Positions 35,098 through 45,413 of a DNA stretch of 64,000 nt are shown one piece after another. Each line of letters starts with the position of its first letter. Position 1 is the stretch's first letter. The translations under genes were made by a program, and so were the position numbers. The notes beneath the pieces were generated by a model. It worked only from the letters and a program-made list of their open reading frames with translations. It ran no database searches and was not told where the DNA came from. This stretch comes from an uncultured Gellertiella sp. (GTDB taxonomy: Bacteria; Pseudomonadota; Alphaproteobacteria; Rhizobiales; Rhizobiaceae): the NCBI RefSeq assembly GCF_963457605.1, contig NZ_OY735139.1, forward strand, positions 1,302,001-1,366,000, read 5' to 3'.

Positions 35098-36408
35098 TCA
35101 GACATAGCGATTGACGATGTTTTCCAGATATTCCTGCCGTCCGGAGCGCGGGGCCGGGTTGATATTGTCACGCTCGACCAGTTCCGCCAGCGCGTCCAGC
35201 GTCACCTCGCCGCGCAGGATCGCTTTTGCCTCCGGGCTCTCCCAGCCTTCGTAGCGCGCATCGAGCGGCTGTTGCAGCGCACCATCCCCGATCATCCCTG
35301 CTGCGGCTTTCAGCCCCCTTGCACAGCAATCCATGCCGCCGATATGGCCGATCAGGAGATCGGCGGGGTCAATCGACTGGCGGCGCAGCTTGGCGTCGAA
35401 ATTGGTTCCGCCTGTCGTAAAGCCGCCCGCTGCCAGCACGTGGTAATAAGCCAGCGCCATTTCCGGCACATTGTTCGGGAACTGGTCGGTATCCCAGCCG
35501 GACTGGTAATCGTTGCGGTTCATGTCGATGGAGCCGAAGACTCCAAGCGCACTGGCGAGCGCCAGCTCATGCTCGAAGGAATGACCGGCGAGAATGGCGT
35601 GCCCCTGTTCGATGTTGAGCTTGATGTCCTTTTCCAGTCCATGGGTCTTCAGGAAGCCATAGACGGTCGCGACATCATAGTCATACTGGTGCTTGGATGG
35701 CTCCTGCGGCTTCGGCTCGACGAGGATTGCGCCCTTGAAACCGATCTTGTGCTTGTAGTCCACCACCATGTGCAGGAAACGGGCGAGCTGGTCGAGCTCG
35801 CGCTTCAGATCGGTGTTGAGCAAGGTCTCGTAGCCTTCGCGGCCTCCCCAGAGCACATAGTTCTGGCCGCCGAGCTGCATCGTCGCATCGATGCAGGTCT
35901 TGACGGTCGCTGCGGCGAAGGAAAACACCTCCGGATCCGGATTGGTCGCAGCCCCCGACATGTAGCGGCGGTGCGAGAACAGGTTGGCGGTGCCCCAGAG
36001 CAGCTTGCGCCCGGTCTGCTCCTGCTTGCGCTCCAGATAATCGACGATCTCCTGAAGATTGCGGCTGTTTTCGCGGAAATCCCGGCCTTCCGGGCGAACA
36101 TCGGCGTCGTGGAAACAGTAATAGGGCACGCCCAGCAGGTCGAAGAACTCGAAGGCCACGTCCGCCTTCAGCCTGGCCGCGTCCATCGTGTCCTTGAACC
36201 AGGGGCGCTGGAAGGTCTGCCCGCCGAACGGGTCGCCGCCCGGCCAGGTGAATGTATGCCAATAGGCAATCGCAAAGCGCAGGTGATCTTCCATGCGCTT
36301 GCCCATGACGATTTCATCGGGATTGTAGTGCCGGAAAGCCAGCGGATTGGTGCTGTCGGGGCCTTCGTAACGGACCTTGGCGATATCGCCGAAAAAGCCG
36401 GTGCTCAT
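35098..36408 (-). CDS. xylA: Xylose isomerase
   Basis: The 436-residue protein is a class II xylose isomerase that converts D-xylose to D-xylulose. The catalytic His and Asp are in [12 protein letters not shown]; metal ligands appear in [26 protein letters not shown] and [20 protein letters not shown]. The start at 36408 ([10 protein letters not shown]) is preceded by AAGGAAC. It lies 41 bases downstream of xylB, and a LacI regulator precedes both on the same strand, so lacI-xylB-xylA is one transcription direction. A 176-base gap separates it from the GGDEF-EAL gene. Confidence 0.97.
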   Translation of the reverse strand: MSTGFFGDIAKVRYEGPDSTNPLAFRHYNPDEIVMGKRMEDHLRFAIAYWHTFTWPGGDPFGGQTFQRPWFKDTMDAARLKADVAFEFFDLLGVPYYCFHDADVRPEGRDFRENSRNLQEIVDYLERKQEQTGRKLLWGTANLFSHRRYMSGAATNPDPEVFSFAAATVKTCIDATMQLGGQNYVLWGGREGYETLLNTDLKRELDQLARFLHMVVDYKHKIGFKGAILVEPKPQEPSKHQYDYDVATVYGFLKTHGLEKDIKLNIEQGHAILAGHSFEHELALASALGVFGSIDMNRNDYQSGWDTDQFPNNVPEMALAYYHVLAAGGFTTGGTNFDAKLRRQSIDPADLLIGHIGGMDCCARGLKAAAGMIGDGALQQPLDARYEGWESPEAKAILRGEVTLDALAELVERDNINPAPRSGRQEYLENIVNRYV

Positions 36409-36449
36409 GATCTCTGTTCCTTTGAGACAGGGGGAATGATGACTGGATA

Positions 36450-37907
36450 TCAATGGGTGGTCACGGATTTCAGCGCCGGATAGAGCGCCCGGTAGCGGGC
36501 ATAGGCATCCTCGTAGGCGGCGCGATGCTGCGGGCTGGGCAGGATGGTTTCCTCGGTGGCGGGGGCGGTGAAGACCGCCCTGGGATCTGCGCCGGTGGCG
36601 GCCACCAGCCCCAGCCGTGCCGCCCCGAAGGCCGCGCCGAAATCGCCATCCTGCGGCAGGTCGACCGGCAGATCGAGCGCCGTTGCGATTGCCTGAAGCC
36701 AGTAGCGCGATTTCGAGCCGCCGCCGATGGCGGTGACGCGGCCAAGCCTGGTGCCCGCTGCCCGCAGGGCTTCGAGATTGTCGCGCAAGGCAAAGGCGAC
36801 ACCTTCCAGCACGGCCTGGGTCAGCGCCGGACGGGTGGATTCATGGCCGAGACCGATGAAGGCACCGCGAATGGCGGCATCGTTGAGCGGCGTGCGTTCA
36901 CCGGCCAGATAGGGCAGGAAGGTCACCCCCGTCGGAGCTTTCAGACTGCCGCCAAGTTCGCGGGTAAGGTCCGCCGCACTCTGGCCGGTAACCCCCGCAT
37001 GCCAGTTGAGCGCGTCGGTGGCCGACAGGATGACGCCCATCTGGTGCCATGTATGGGCAAGTGCGTGGCAAAAGGTGTGAACGGCACTTTCCGGCCTCGG
37101 GAGATAGCTGGCATTGGCGGCAAACAGCACGCCTGATGTGCCGAGCGACACGAAGGCGGAACCTTGCGATACGGTGCCCATGCCGCAGGCCGAGGCGGCA
37201 TTGTCGCCTGCCCCGCCCGCAATCACCACGCCCGGCCCCATGCCCCAGCGGGCCGCGAGTTCGGGCCGGAGCATGCCTGCCCGGTCGGTGCCCTCGACCA
37301 GGTCGGGCATCTGGCTTTGGGTGAGCCCGGTGGCATCGAGAAGCTCGCCTGACCAGCGGCGCGCGCCAGTGTCCAGCCAGGAGGTGCCTGCCGAATCCGA
37401 CATGTCGGAAATATGCTCGCCGGAAAGCCAGAGCCTCAGATAGTCCTTGGGCAGCAGGACCCAGCGGATCGCGGCGAAGGTGTCAGGCTCGTTGCGCGCC
37501 ACCCAGACAAGTTTTGGCGCGGTGAAGCCGGGAAAGACGATGTTGCCGGAAATGGCGCGGAACCGTGGGTCGGCATCCAGTTCGGCGGCCTCGCGCCAGG
37601 AGCGGGTATCGTTCCAAAGGATGCAGGGGCGCAGCACCGTGTCCTCATGGTCAAGCAGCGTTGCGCCATGCATGTGGCCGGAAAGGCCGATGCCCCTGAC
37701 GGCAGAAACTTCGCCGGGGTGAGAGGCCTTCAATGCCGCCATCGCCGCCTCGGTCGCCGCCACCCAGTCCGCCGGATCCTGCTCCGACCAGCCCGGATGC
37801 GGGCGCGAGACCGGGATCGGCGCGGCGCTGGAGCCGACGATCCTCTGGGTATCGTCGATCAGCAGCGCCTTGACGCCTGAGGTGCCGAGATCAAGGCCGA
37901 GAAACAT
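36450..37907 (-). CDS. xylB: Xylulokinase
   Basis: The 485-residue FGGY kinase begins [18 protein letters not shown], the phosphate-1 motif, and has [24 protein letters not shown] and [11 protein letters not shown]. It phosphorylates D-xylulose to xylulose 5-phosphate for the pentose phosphate pathway. It is intact for the family. xylA follows within 41 bases. Confidence 0.96.
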   Translation of the reverse strand: MFLGLDLGTSGVKALLIDDTQRIVGSSAAPIPVSRPHPGWSEQDPADWVAATEAAMAALKASHPGEVSAVRGIGLSGHMHGATLLDHEDTVLRPCILWNDTRSWREAAELDADPRFRAISGNIVFPGFTAPKLVWVARNEPDTFAAIRWVLLPKDYLRLWLSGEHISDMSDSAGTSWLDTGARRWSGELLDATGLTQSQMPDLVEGTDRAGMLRPELAARWGMGPGVVIAGGAGDNAASACGMGTVSQGSAFVSLGTSGVLFAANASYLPRPESAVHTFCHALAHTWHQMGVILSATDALNWHAGVTGQSAADLTRELGGSLKAPTGVTFLPYLAGERTPLNDAAIRGAFIGLGHESTRPALTQAVLEGVAFALRDNLEALRAAGTRLGRVTAIGGGSKSRYWLQAIATALDLPVDLPQDGDFGAAFGAARLGLVAATGADPRAVFTAPATEETILPSPQHRAAYEDAYARYRALYPALKSVTTH

Positions 37908-37949
37908 GGCGGAAACTCCGAAGTGAGAGGGGCAGGCAGACGTCGGCCC

Positions 37950-38975
37950 TCATGGCAGGTTGTCCTTGAGGAAAATGTCGATGCGGATGCGCTCCTGCGC
38001 GGCGATGACCGCGTGGCCATCGGCCCTCGCCTTCAGCACGCGGATGGCACTGCGGATTTCGTGACCGGCATCCTGATTGAGGACCGCATCAATCAGGCCC
38101 TGCTGCAATGCTGCCCGGGTATGGCTGGTCAGTTCATGGGCGATCACCGCAGGCCGCCTGCCTGCCGGAAGCTCACCCAGCGCCCGGATCAGGCCCCGGT
38201 TGCCACCGCCGAGGCTGTAGATGCCGAGGAGGCCGGGCCTCTCGGCCAGCCGTGCCGACAGGAGCGCATGCACCCGCTCCGGCTCGTCCCGCCCTTCAAG
38301 CGGTGGCAGCAGAAGAAGATCGGGATAGCCCGCCCATAGCACCCCGGCAAAGCCATCGAGCCTCTGGCGGTGATCGCGCACCTGCAACGACCCGGCGACG
38401 ACGGCAACCGGACCCTTGCGCCCGTTGAGGAAACGCCCGAGCAGCGAGGCGGCGGTGCGGCCTGCCGCCTCATTGTCGATCCCGGCAAAATGGCTGCGCG
38501 ATGACCCCGAGAGATCGGAGACAAGCGTCACCACCGCAATGCCATCGGCAACCAGCGCCTCGACCGCGTCGCGCACCGGCTGGGCATCGACCGCCACCAC
38601 GGCAACGCCAGCCGGACGCTGCTGTCCGGCCTTGGCGAGCGCTGCGACCAGGGCGTCCACATCAAAAGCCGGGATTTCGACCATGGAAATCGTCGTGCGC
38701 TCCAGCGGGCCGCGCAACCGCGCCGCCTCGATTTCCGCCCGCAGGCCGCGCATGAAGGAATTGTCGTTGGAAGGCACGATGAAAGTGAAGGGATAGACCC
38801 GCCCCTTGGCGAGATTGGCAGCAGCGACATCGCGGACAAAACCGAGCGTGTCGATGGCGGCGCGGACCCGCTCGCGCGTCGGTGCCCGCACGCCCGGCCG
38901 GTCGTTCAGCACCCGGTCGACAGTGGCAAGGCTGACGCCCGCTCTGGCGGCAATATCATGGACGGTCGGCTTCAT
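37950..38975 (-). CDS. LacI-family regulator of the xyl genes
   Basis: The 341-residue protein starts MKPTVHDIAARAGVSLATVD, the LacI HTH, with a hinge and a sugar-binding domain of the ribose-binding type (FTFIVPSNDNSFMRGLRAEI, GNRGLIRALGELPAGRRP). GGGAGAA precedes the start at 38975; a longer frame was rejected. Position directly upstream of xylB and xylA on the same strand indicates xylose-responsive control. No clear palindrome was found in the short gap to xylB. Confidence 0.92.
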   Translation of the reverse strand: MKPTVHDIAARAGVSLATVDRVLNDRPGVRAPTRERVRAAIDTLGFVRDVAAANLAKGRVYPFTFIVPSNDNSFMRGLRAEIEAARLRGPLERTTISMVEIPAFDVDALVAALAKAGQQRPAGVAVVAVDAQPVRDAVEALVADGIAVVTLVSDLSGSSRSHFAGIDNEAAGRTAASLLGRFLNGRKGPVAVVAGSLQVRDHRQRLDGFAGVLWAGYPDLLLLPPLEGRDEPERVHALLSARLAERPGLLGIYSLGGGNRGLIRALGELPAGRRPAVIAHELTSHTRAALQQGLIDAVLNQDAGHEIRSAIRVLKARADGHAVIAAQERIRIDIFLKDNLP

Positions 38976-39062
38976 CGGGTTCTCCCGCGCCCTGCTTAGC
39001 CGGATTTTTGAGGTACGTAAATCAGAAAATCTCAGACCGCTGCGGCAACAGGCTGAAAATGC

Positions 39063-39088
39063 AAATGGCGCTCCGCAGAGCGCCATTT
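39063..39088 (-). terminator. Terminator of the emrAB operon
   Basis: AAATGGCGCTC and GAGCGCCATTT form a perfect 11-base stem with a 4-base loop, followed on the minus strand by GCATTTT. It lies 40 bases after the emrB stop and before the LacI gene promoter. Confidence 0.8.
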
Positions 39089-39128
39089 CAAAATGCCGAT
39101 TTCATAAGATAATCGATGGAATACCTGG

Positions 39129-40730
39129 CTAGTGCCCTGATCCCGGTGGTGGCGCTGCCTTCGGCTTCTTCATGAGGACACAGAGCAGCACCAGCGCACT
39201 GAACAGGAAGGTCATGCCGGTGAAGATGTCGATGAAGGACAGAAGCCAGGCTTGCTGGCGCACCAGACCCGACAATTTCTTAAGCGCGATATATTTGCCG
39301 TCGAGCCCGTAGGACTGGTAGTTTCCGGCGACCGATTTCATCCAGTTGACCGCCTGCCAGTTGCCGAAATCCACCTGTTCGGCGAGCCGGGCATAATGTT
39401 CGCGCGAGCGGCTGGTAAGTTCGGTATTGATCACCGCCAGTCCCACCGCACCGCCGAGGTTTCGGGTGAGGTTGAACAGGCCGGACGCGTTGCGGATGCG
39501 GTCGGGCGGCAGGGTTCCAAGCGCCAGGTTGTTGATCGGCACCATGCACAGCATCAAGGAACAGCCACGCAGCACCTGCGGCAGCAGCAACTCGTAGAAG
39601 TCCCAGTCGCCGGTCAGATGGCTCATCAACCAGGTTCCGAGCGAAAACCCGGCGAAGCCGATGGCCATCATCACTCTTGGGTCGAAGCGGCTCGACAAGG
39701 CGCCTGCGACCGGGGCGGTCATGAACATCGCAAGACCGGAGACAAACATCGTCTCGCCGATCATCAGCGCATCATAGCCGCGTATCCGCCCGAGATACAG
39801 CGGGAAGAGATAGGTAAGCCCGTAAAGCCCGATCCCCATGATGAAGGAAAAGATCGACCCGACGGCAAAATTAGTGTCCTTGAAGGCCTTGAGATCCACC
39901 ACCGGAAAGGCCCTGGTCAGCGCCCTGTAGAAGAAGATGACGCCCGCCACCGTCAGCGCTACAGAGCCGATGACGATCTTGTCGTCGCTGAACCAGTCCT
40001 TGTTGTTGCCCTCTTCCAGCACATATTCCATCGAGCCGAGGAAGACGCCCATCGACAGCAGGCCCCACCAGTCGAATTTCCTGAACAGTGACAAGTCCGG
40101 CTCGTCAAAATCGATCAGGCTCCAGGTGATGGCGGTCACCAGAATGCCGGGGATGACATTGATCAGGAACAGCCAGTGCCAGGAGAGCGCATGGCTGAGG
40201 TAGCCGCCGACCGTCGGGCCAATTGTGGGCGCAAGCGTTGCGACGAGGCCAATGATCGGCGAGACGATCGGGCGTTTGGACGGCGGGAAGATGGTAAAGG
40301 CTGCGGCAAAGACCGACGGGATCATGCCACCGCCGATAAAGCCCTGAATGGCGCGGTAGACGATCATCTGGTCGATATTGGTGGCAGTCGCCGCCAGCGC
40401 GCTGGCAGCCGTGAAGCCTGCCGCTGACACCGAAAACAGCACGCGGGTCGAGACAATCCGCGCCAGCGTGCCCGACAGCGGGATCATGATGACTTCGGCG
40501 ATCAGATAGGCCGTCTGTACCCAGGCGATTTCATCCGACCCGGCGCTGAGGCCCGCCTGGATTTCGGCGAGCGACGCCGACACGATCTGGATGTCGAGGA
40601 TCGACATGAACATGCCGAACACCATCGCAAAGAAGGCGATAACCCGGCGCGGATCCATCCGCTCGTCCTCACGGGCGACAGCGACAGAGCCGGGGGCCCT
40701 GCCCTGCGCTTGTATCGTGGTGGCCGCCAT
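39129..40730 (-). CDS. emrB: EmrB/QacA-type MFS multidrug efflux permease
   Basis: The 533-residue protein has about fourteen membrane segments and DHA2-family motifs: FGMFMSILDIQIVSASLAEI, IVYRAIQGFIGGGMIPSVFA and PIIGLVATLAPTIGPTVGGY. It partners EmrA to move drugs or other compounds across both membranes. The start at 40730 (MAATTIQAQG) was chosen over one 28 codons earlier that would run close to emrA. The 49-base gap to emrA indicates co-transcription. Confidence 0.94.
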   Translation of the reverse strand: MAATTIQAQGRAPGSVAVAREDERMDPRRVIAFFAMVFGMFMSILDIQIVSASLAEIQAGLSAGSDEIAWVQTAYLIAEVIMIPLSGTLARIVSTRVLFSVSAAGFTAASALAATATNIDQMIVYRAIQGFIGGGMIPSVFAAAFTIFPPSKRPIVSPIIGLVATLAPTIGPTVGGYLSHALSWHWLFLINVIPGILVTAITWSLIDFDEPDLSLFRKFDWWGLLSMGVFLGSMEYVLEEGNNKDWFSDDKIVIGSVALTVAGVIFFYRALTRAFPVVDLKAFKDTNFAVGSIFSFIMGIGLYGLTYLFPLYLGRIRGYDALMIGETMFVSGLAMFMTAPVAGALSSRFDPRVMMAIGFAGFSLGTWLMSHLTGDWDFYELLLPQVLRGCSLMLCMVPINNLALGTLPPDRIRNASGLFNLTRNLGGAVGLAVINTELTSRSREHYARLAEQVDFGNWQAVNWMKSVAGNYQSYGLDGKYIALKKLSGLVRQQAWLLSFIDIFTGMTFLFSALVLLCVLMKKPKAAPPPGSGH

Positions 40731-40779
40731 GTCTGGCCTCACTTCCGGAAAATTGCGTTCGGAGCCTGAAACCGGGAAA

Positions 40780-41988
40780 TCACGGCGCGGTGCGGCTGTC
40801 GACATCGACGACAACGCTCATGCCGGCCCTGAGATGGCCTTCCTTCAGCCTATCCTCGGGAATGGCGATACGCACCGGAATGCGCTGCACCACCTTGGTG
40901 AAATTGCCGGTGGCATTTTCGGCAGGCAGCATCGAGAAGACCGAGCCGGAGGCGGGCGAAATCGATGTGACCGTGCCGATGATGTCCTGATCCTTGTAGG
41001 CATCGACGTGGATATGAACCTTCGAGCCGGGAACCAGCCGGGCAACCTGGGTTTCCTTGAAATTCGCCTCAATGAACAGTTCATTCGACGGCACAAGGGC
41101 GGCAAGCCGTGCACCTGGTGCCACCAGATCGCCCTCGCGGACGCTGACATTGCCGACGATACCGTCATAGGGGGCCTTCAGCGTGGTGAAGCTCATGTCG
41201 CGCTCTGCCTTTTCGCGCTGAAGATCGAGCGACCTGATCGCGCTTTCCGCCTCGGCGCGCTGCGCATGCAGCAGACCGATATTGGCCTTGGCAACCGCAA
41301 TGCCCGCTTCGCCCGCCGCCACCGCGGCATCGGCCTGCGACAGGGCCACATCGGCGGCATCCGCCGTCGCCGTGCTGCCAACGGCGCGATTGTTCAATTC
41401 CTTGGCCCGGTTCTGGCTGAGGCGTGCGCCGCGCTGTGCTGCGATATAGGCCGCCTGCTGGGCTTCTGCCTGCTTCAGTGTCGCCTCGCCGCCAATGATC
41501 TGCGCGTCGATCCGGTCGAGCGACAGCATGGCAGACGCGATCTGGGCCTTGGTCTGGTCGACGGCGATGCGATAATCGCCCTGGTCCAGCATGATCAGCG
41601 GATCGCCCGCCCTGACATGCTGGTTGGCCACCACGTTCACCTTTTCAATGTAGCCCGACACTTTCGGCGACATCATCGCGATATCGCCCTGGATATAAGC
41701 GTCATCGGTGGAGACCATGAAACGACCGTCCACCCAGTAATTATAGCCATACCAGGCACCGGCACCGGCAATGCCGAGCACGATCAGTGGCAGAATGAAG
41801 CCGCGACGATTCTTCGGCGGGGTCTGGACCTTTTCAACCGGCTTCACGTCAGGTGCGGTTTCGCGCGTCGGCTGGGGTTCCGCAACGGCGGGGGTCACTT
41901 CATCGGTCGCCGCTGCAACGCCGGGATCACCGTTCGCCTCGCCAGCATCTACCGCCCGGATCGCACCTGATCTGTTATTGCCTGCCAT
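40780..41988 (-). CDS. emrA: EmrA-type HlyD-family membrane fusion protein
   Basis: The 402-residue protein has an N-terminal cytoplasmic Pro/Glu-rich region, one membrane segment (about 62-82), then VSTDDAYIQGDIAMMSPKVS, a long alpha-helical hairpin (about 130-240) and the lipoyl/barrel part (LKAPYDGIVGNVSVREGDLV). The ATG at 41988 was preferred over 42054 because one of two TetR-type operator copies lies between them and would overlap the promoter. It is the adaptor for EmrB. Confidence 0.9.
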   Translation of the reverse strand: MAGNNRSGAIRAVDAGEANGDPGVAAATDEVTPAVAEPQPTRETAPDVKPVEKVQTPPKNRRGFILPLIVLGIAGAGAWYGYNYWVDGRFMVSTDDAYIQGDIAMMSPKVSGYIEKVNVVANQHVRAGDPLIMLDQGDYRIAVDQTKAQIASAMLSLDRIDAQIIGGEATLKQAEAQQAAYIAAQRGARLSQNRAKELNNRAVGSTATADAADVALSQADAAVAAGEAGIAVAKANIGLLHAQRAEAESAIRSLDLQREKAERDMSFTTLKAPYDGIVGNVSVREGDLVAPGARLAALVPSNELFIEANFKETQVARLVPGSKVHIHVDAYKDQDIIGTVTSISPASGSVFSMLPAENATGNFTKVVQRIPVRIAIPEDRLKEGHLRAGMSVVVDVDSRTAP

Positions 41989-42019
41989 TGTCGTATTTGC
42001 CTGAAGAGAGAATGACGGA

Positions 42020-42037
42020 TCGAACCGACCGGTTTGA
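42020..42037. promoter_or_regulatory. TetR operator copy 1
   Basis: TCGAACC-GACC-GGTTTGA is an imperfect 18-base dyad matching the second copy at 42085 in 15 of 18 positions. It lies 32 bases upstream of the chosen emrA start. Confidence 0.65.
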
Positions 42038-42084
42038 TTACGAAACATTGACATAGGGCGGTTAAAGCTTCATATCAAGTGAAA

Positions 42085-42102
42085 TCGAACCGTCTGGTTC
42101 GA
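42085..42102. promoter_or_regulatory. TetR operator copy 2
   Basis: TCGAACC-GTCT-GGTTCGA has perfect 7-base arms, 27 bases upstream of the tetR ATG. The two copies are 65 bases apart centre to centre, roughly six helical turns. Confidence 0.75.
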
Positions 42103-42128
42103 ATTATTTCTTGATCAATGGTAACTGA

Positions 42129-42830
42129 ATGTCTTCTGTCATCGCACCAAACCCAGACCTGTGGCGCAAGGCGGCTTGCGAGCCTGATGGCACCGAAATC
42201 GGTGGTCCCGGGCGAAGGGCTGCCGGCGAAGATCCGCGCAAGCGCGACCAGATCCTCGAAGGTGCGAAGCGCATCTTCATGAAGGCCGGCTTCGACGCGG
42301 CGACGATGAATGACATTACCCGGGAAGCGCAGGTCTCCAAGGGCACCATCTATGTCTATTTCAACAACAAGGAAGACCTGTTTGCAGCCCTGATCGAGCG
42401 GGAACGGGCGCGCCTCGTGGCGTCGATCCGCAATGCGCTGTCCGGCGACGGCAGCGTCGAAAAGAACCTTTACGATTTCGGCCTCGCCTTTGCCACCCAC
42501 GTGCTCAGCCCCGGCCCGATCTATGCAATGCGCACCGTCATCGGCGTCATCGACCGGATGCCGAAACTCGCCGCCCGGTTCTTCACCACCGGCCCGGAAA
42601 GCGTGCGTTTCGTCATCGAAACCTTCCTCAGCGAGCGGGTGGCGGCGGGTGAACTCGTCATCGACGATATCGAACTTGCAGCCGTGCAGTTTCTCGATCT
42701 GGTCAGCGCCGGACTGTTCAAGCCTCGGCTGTTTGCCTCCGGCCTGGACGAAGAAGTGCCGCGCCCGCTGGTGGCCCGCACGGTCGGCAGTGCCGTCCGG
42801 ATGTTCCTTGCCGCCTACGGGAAGAACTGA
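42129..42830 (+). CDS. TetR-family regulator of the emrAB genes
   Basis: The 233-residue protein has a 35-residue N-terminal extension, then the TetR HTH (QILEGAKRIFMKAGFDAATM, followed by NDITREAQVSKGTIYVYFNNKEDL). The C-terminal domain has a TetR_C-type all-helical pattern. Divergence from emrAB and the twin dyads between them point to a local repressor released by a pump substrate. Confidence 0.93.
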   Translation: MSSVIAPNPDLWRKAACEPDGTEIGGPGRRAAGEDPRKRDQILEGAKRIFMKAGFDAATMNDITREAQVSKGTIYVYFNNKEDLFAALIERERARLVASIRNALSGDGSVEKNLYDFGLAFATHVLSPGPIYAMRTVIGVIDRMPKLAARFFTTGPESVRFVIETFLSERVAAGELVIDDIELAAVQFLDLVSAGLFKPRLFASGLDEEVPRPLVARTVGSAVRMFLAAYGKN

Positions 42831-43007
42831 CGCACGGAAGCTGCGCTGTCGCCACGATTTCGCGTATATTACAATATAGCTGTCGTCGGACTGGCGCATC
42901 GCTTCGCCCGTGCCTATATGTCCTTTCCGCGCCCCCGGATCAGCAGCGTCCGATCCGACCAGGATTTGGCCAGGCGCACATCGCCGATCAATGGAGAGCA
43001 AGGCACA

Positions 43008-43733
43008 ATGCAGGATATCGTTACCCTTTTCCAGGACCCGTCCACCTGGATCGCCCTCATCACCCTGATCGTGATGGAAGTGGTGCTCGGCATCGACAAT
43101 CTTGTCTTCGTCTCCATCCTGACCAACAAGCTCCCCGAAGCGCAACGCCGCCCGGCCCGAAATGTCGGCATCGCCCTGGCGCTCGTGATGCGTCTGGCGC
43201 TCCTCGGCACCGCCGCCTGGATCGTGCATCTCACCGATCCCGTTTTCGAGGCTTTCGGTCACGGTTTTTCCTGGAAGGACATGATCCTGATTTCAGGTGG
43301 CCTGTTCCTCGTCTGGAAGGCCACCAAGGAAATCCACCATACCGTCGACCCCAAGGACAAGAGCGAGGATTTCATCGCGAGTTCAGCGACATCGGGCCTT
43401 TCTGCCGCCATTGGCCAGATCCTGCTGCTCGATCTGGTGTTTTCGGTCGACAGCATCATCACCGCCGTCGGCATGACCCCGCATCTGCCGATCATGGTCA
43501 TTGCCGTCCTCGTCGCCGTCACCGTCATGCTGGTCGCCTCCGGACCGCTTGCAGGTTTCATCGAGCGCAACCCGACCATCGTCATGCTGGCGCTCGGCTT
43601 CCTGATGATGATCGGCATGACGCTGATTGCCGATGGCATGGGTTTCCATGTGCCAAAAGGCTACATCTACGCCGCCATGGCCTTCTCGGGTCTGGTCGAG
43701 GGGCTGAACATGCTGGCCCGGCGCAAGAAATAG
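43008..43733 (+). CDS. TerC-family integral membrane protein
   Basis: The 241-residue protein has about seven membrane segments and TerC motifs: [20 protein letters not shown], with the conserved Asp in GIDN, and [15 protein letters not shown] later. TerC/Alx-type proteins are implicated in manganese export or metal handling during exoenzyme loading. The start at 43008 is preceded by GGAGAGCAAGG. It is probably a single-gene unit. Confidence 0.92.
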   Translation: MQDIVTLFQDPSTWIALITLIVMEVVLGIDNLVFVSILTNKLPEAQRRPARNVGIALALVMRLALLGTAAWIVHLTDPVFEAFGHGFSWKDMILISGGLFLVWKATKEIHHTVDPKDKSEDFIASSATSGLSAAIGQILLLDLVFSVDSIITAVGMTPHLPIMVIAVLVAVTVMLVASGPLAGFIERNPTIVMLALGFLMMIGMTLIADGMGFHVPKGYIYAAMAFSGLVEGLNMLARRKK

Positions 43734-43826
43734 ACGCTTCACCGGTCGGGAGCGCCACCGGGGCTTGTGATGCGGCGCTTGCACCCGCATCATCAAGACC
43801 GGCCCGCTCCCTTGACGGGACAAGCT

Positions 43827-43853
43827 GAATATGGCCTAAGGCCAGCCATATTC
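43827..43853. repeat. Palindrome upstream of gltX
   Basis: GAATATGGC and GCCATATTC are perfect 9-base arms around CTAAGGCCA. It lies 80 bases before gltX and 94 after terC. It contains an internal GGCCTAAGGCC. It may be a repeat family member or a terminator-like hairpin for terC without a T-run. Confidence 0.55.
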
Positions 43854-43931
43854 CGACGATAACAGGGCCTCCGCACGGGCGCATTGCCGCGCATGGCAGA
43901 GATCCCTCTCCGCAAGCACGGGCAAGCTACC

Positions 43932-45401
43932 ATGACCACTTCCTCGACCCCCTCGGGCGTCCGCGTCCGCATCGCCCCCTCGCCGACCGGCGAGCCGCAT
44001 GTCGGCACCGCCTATATCGCGCTGTTCAACTATCTCTTCGCCCGCAAGCATGGCGGCGAATTCATCCTGCGCATCGAGGATACGGACGCCAACCGTTCGA
44101 CGCCGGAATTCGAGGAAAAGGTGCTCGACGCGCTGAAATGGTGCGGCCTCAAGTGGTCGGAAGGCCCGGATATCGGCGGCCCCTATGGCCCCTACCGGCA
44201 GAGTGACCGCAAGGACATCTACCGTCCCTATGTGGAAAAAATCGTCGAGGCCGGCCACGGCTTCCGCTGCTTCTGCACACCGGAACGGCTGGAAAAGATG
44301 CGCGAAGCCCAGCGCGCCGCCAGCCTGCCGCCGAAATATGACGGTCTCTGCCTGACCCTGAAGGCCGAGGAAGTGACCGCCCGGGTGGGTGCAGGCGAGC
44401 CGCATGTGGTGCGCATGAAGATCCCGACCGAGGGCGCGTGCAAGTTTACCGATGGCGTCTATGGCGATGTGGAAATCCCGTGGGATGCCGTCGACATGCA
44501 GGTTCTGCTGAAAGCCGACGGCATGCCGACCTATCACATGGCCAATGTGGTCGACGACCACCTGATGAAGATCACCCATGTGGCACGCGGCGAGGAGTGG
44601 CTGGCCTCGGTGCCGAAGCATATCCTGATCTACCGCTATCTCGGCCTCGAGCCGCCGGTGTTCATGCACCTCTCGCTGATGCGCAATGCCGACAAGTCGA
44701 AGCTGTCGAAGCGCAAGAACCCGACCTCGATTTCCTATTATTCGGCGCTCGGCTACCTGCCGGAAGCCCTGATGAACTTCCTCGGCCTGTTCTTCATCCA
44801 GATCGCCGAAGGCGAGGAACTGCTGTCGATGCAGGAGCTGGCGGCCAAATTCGACCCGGAAAACCTCTCCAAGGCCGGGGCGATCTTCGACGTGCAGAAA
44901 TTGGACTGGCTGAATGGCCGCTGGATCCGCGAAGCGATTTCCGAAGAGGATTTCCTCGCCCGCGTCCTCACCTGGGCGTCGGAAAACGGCCGCCTCGCCG
45001 AAGGGCTGAAACTGTCACGCTCGCGGATTTCCAAGCTCGGCGAGTTGCCTGATCTTGCGGGCTTCCTGCTGAAGTCCGACCTCGGGCTCGATGCCGGTGC
45101 TTTCACCAAGGTGAAGTCCAGCCCGGAAGAACTGCTGCAGATCCTTGAAGCCGCCCATGCGGATCTCGAGAAGATCCTCGAATGGAATGTCGGGACCATC
45201 GAAGCCGAATTGCGCGCCATTTCCGACCGGCTCGGCAAGAAGCTGAAGGTGGTGGTGGCGCCGCTGTTCGTGGCGGTTTCGGGCAGCTCGCGCTCGCTGC
45301 CGCTGTTTGACTCGATGGCGCTGCTCGGCCGCTCCGTCGTGCGCCAGCGCCTGAAGGTGGCCGTCAAGATTGCCGCCTCCATGGTCGGCCCGAAGAACTG
45401 A
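43932..45401 (+). CDS. gltX: Glutamyl-tRNA synthetase
   Basis: The 489-residue class I synthetase has RIAPSPTGEPHVGTAYIALF (HIGH-type motif HVGT), RIEDTDANRS, and KLSKRKN as the KMSKS-type loop. The anticodon-binding helical domain follows. It charges tRNA-Glu and, in rhizobia, often also tRNA-Gln with Glu for later amidation. The ATG at 43932 was preferred to a frame 16 codons longer. lysS follows after 12 bases. Confidence 0.95.
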   Translation: MTTSSTPSGVRVRIAPSPTGEPHVGTAYIALFNYLFARKHGGEFILRIEDTDANRSTPEFEEKVLDALKWCGLKWSEGPDIGGPYGPYRQSDRKDIYRPYVEKIVEAGHGFRCFCTPERLEKMREAQRAASLPPKYDGLCLTLKAEEVTARVGAGEPHVVRMKIPTEGACKFTDGVYGDVEIPWDAVDMQVLLKADGMPTYHMANVVDDHLMKITHVARGEEWLASVPKHILIYRYLGLEPPVFMHLSLMRNADKSKLSKRKNPTSISYYSALGYLPEALMNFLGLFFIQIAEGEELLSMQELAAKFDPENLSKAGAIFDVQKLDWLNGRWIREAISEEDFLARVLTWASENGRLAEGLKLSRSRISKLGELPDLAGFLLKSDLGLDAGAFTKVKSSPEELLQILEAAHADLEKILEWNVGTIEAELRAISDRLGKKLKVVVAPLFVAVSGSSRSLPLFDSMALLGRSVVRQRLKVAVKIAASMVGPKN

Positions 45402-45413
45402 TTGGACGAAGAG

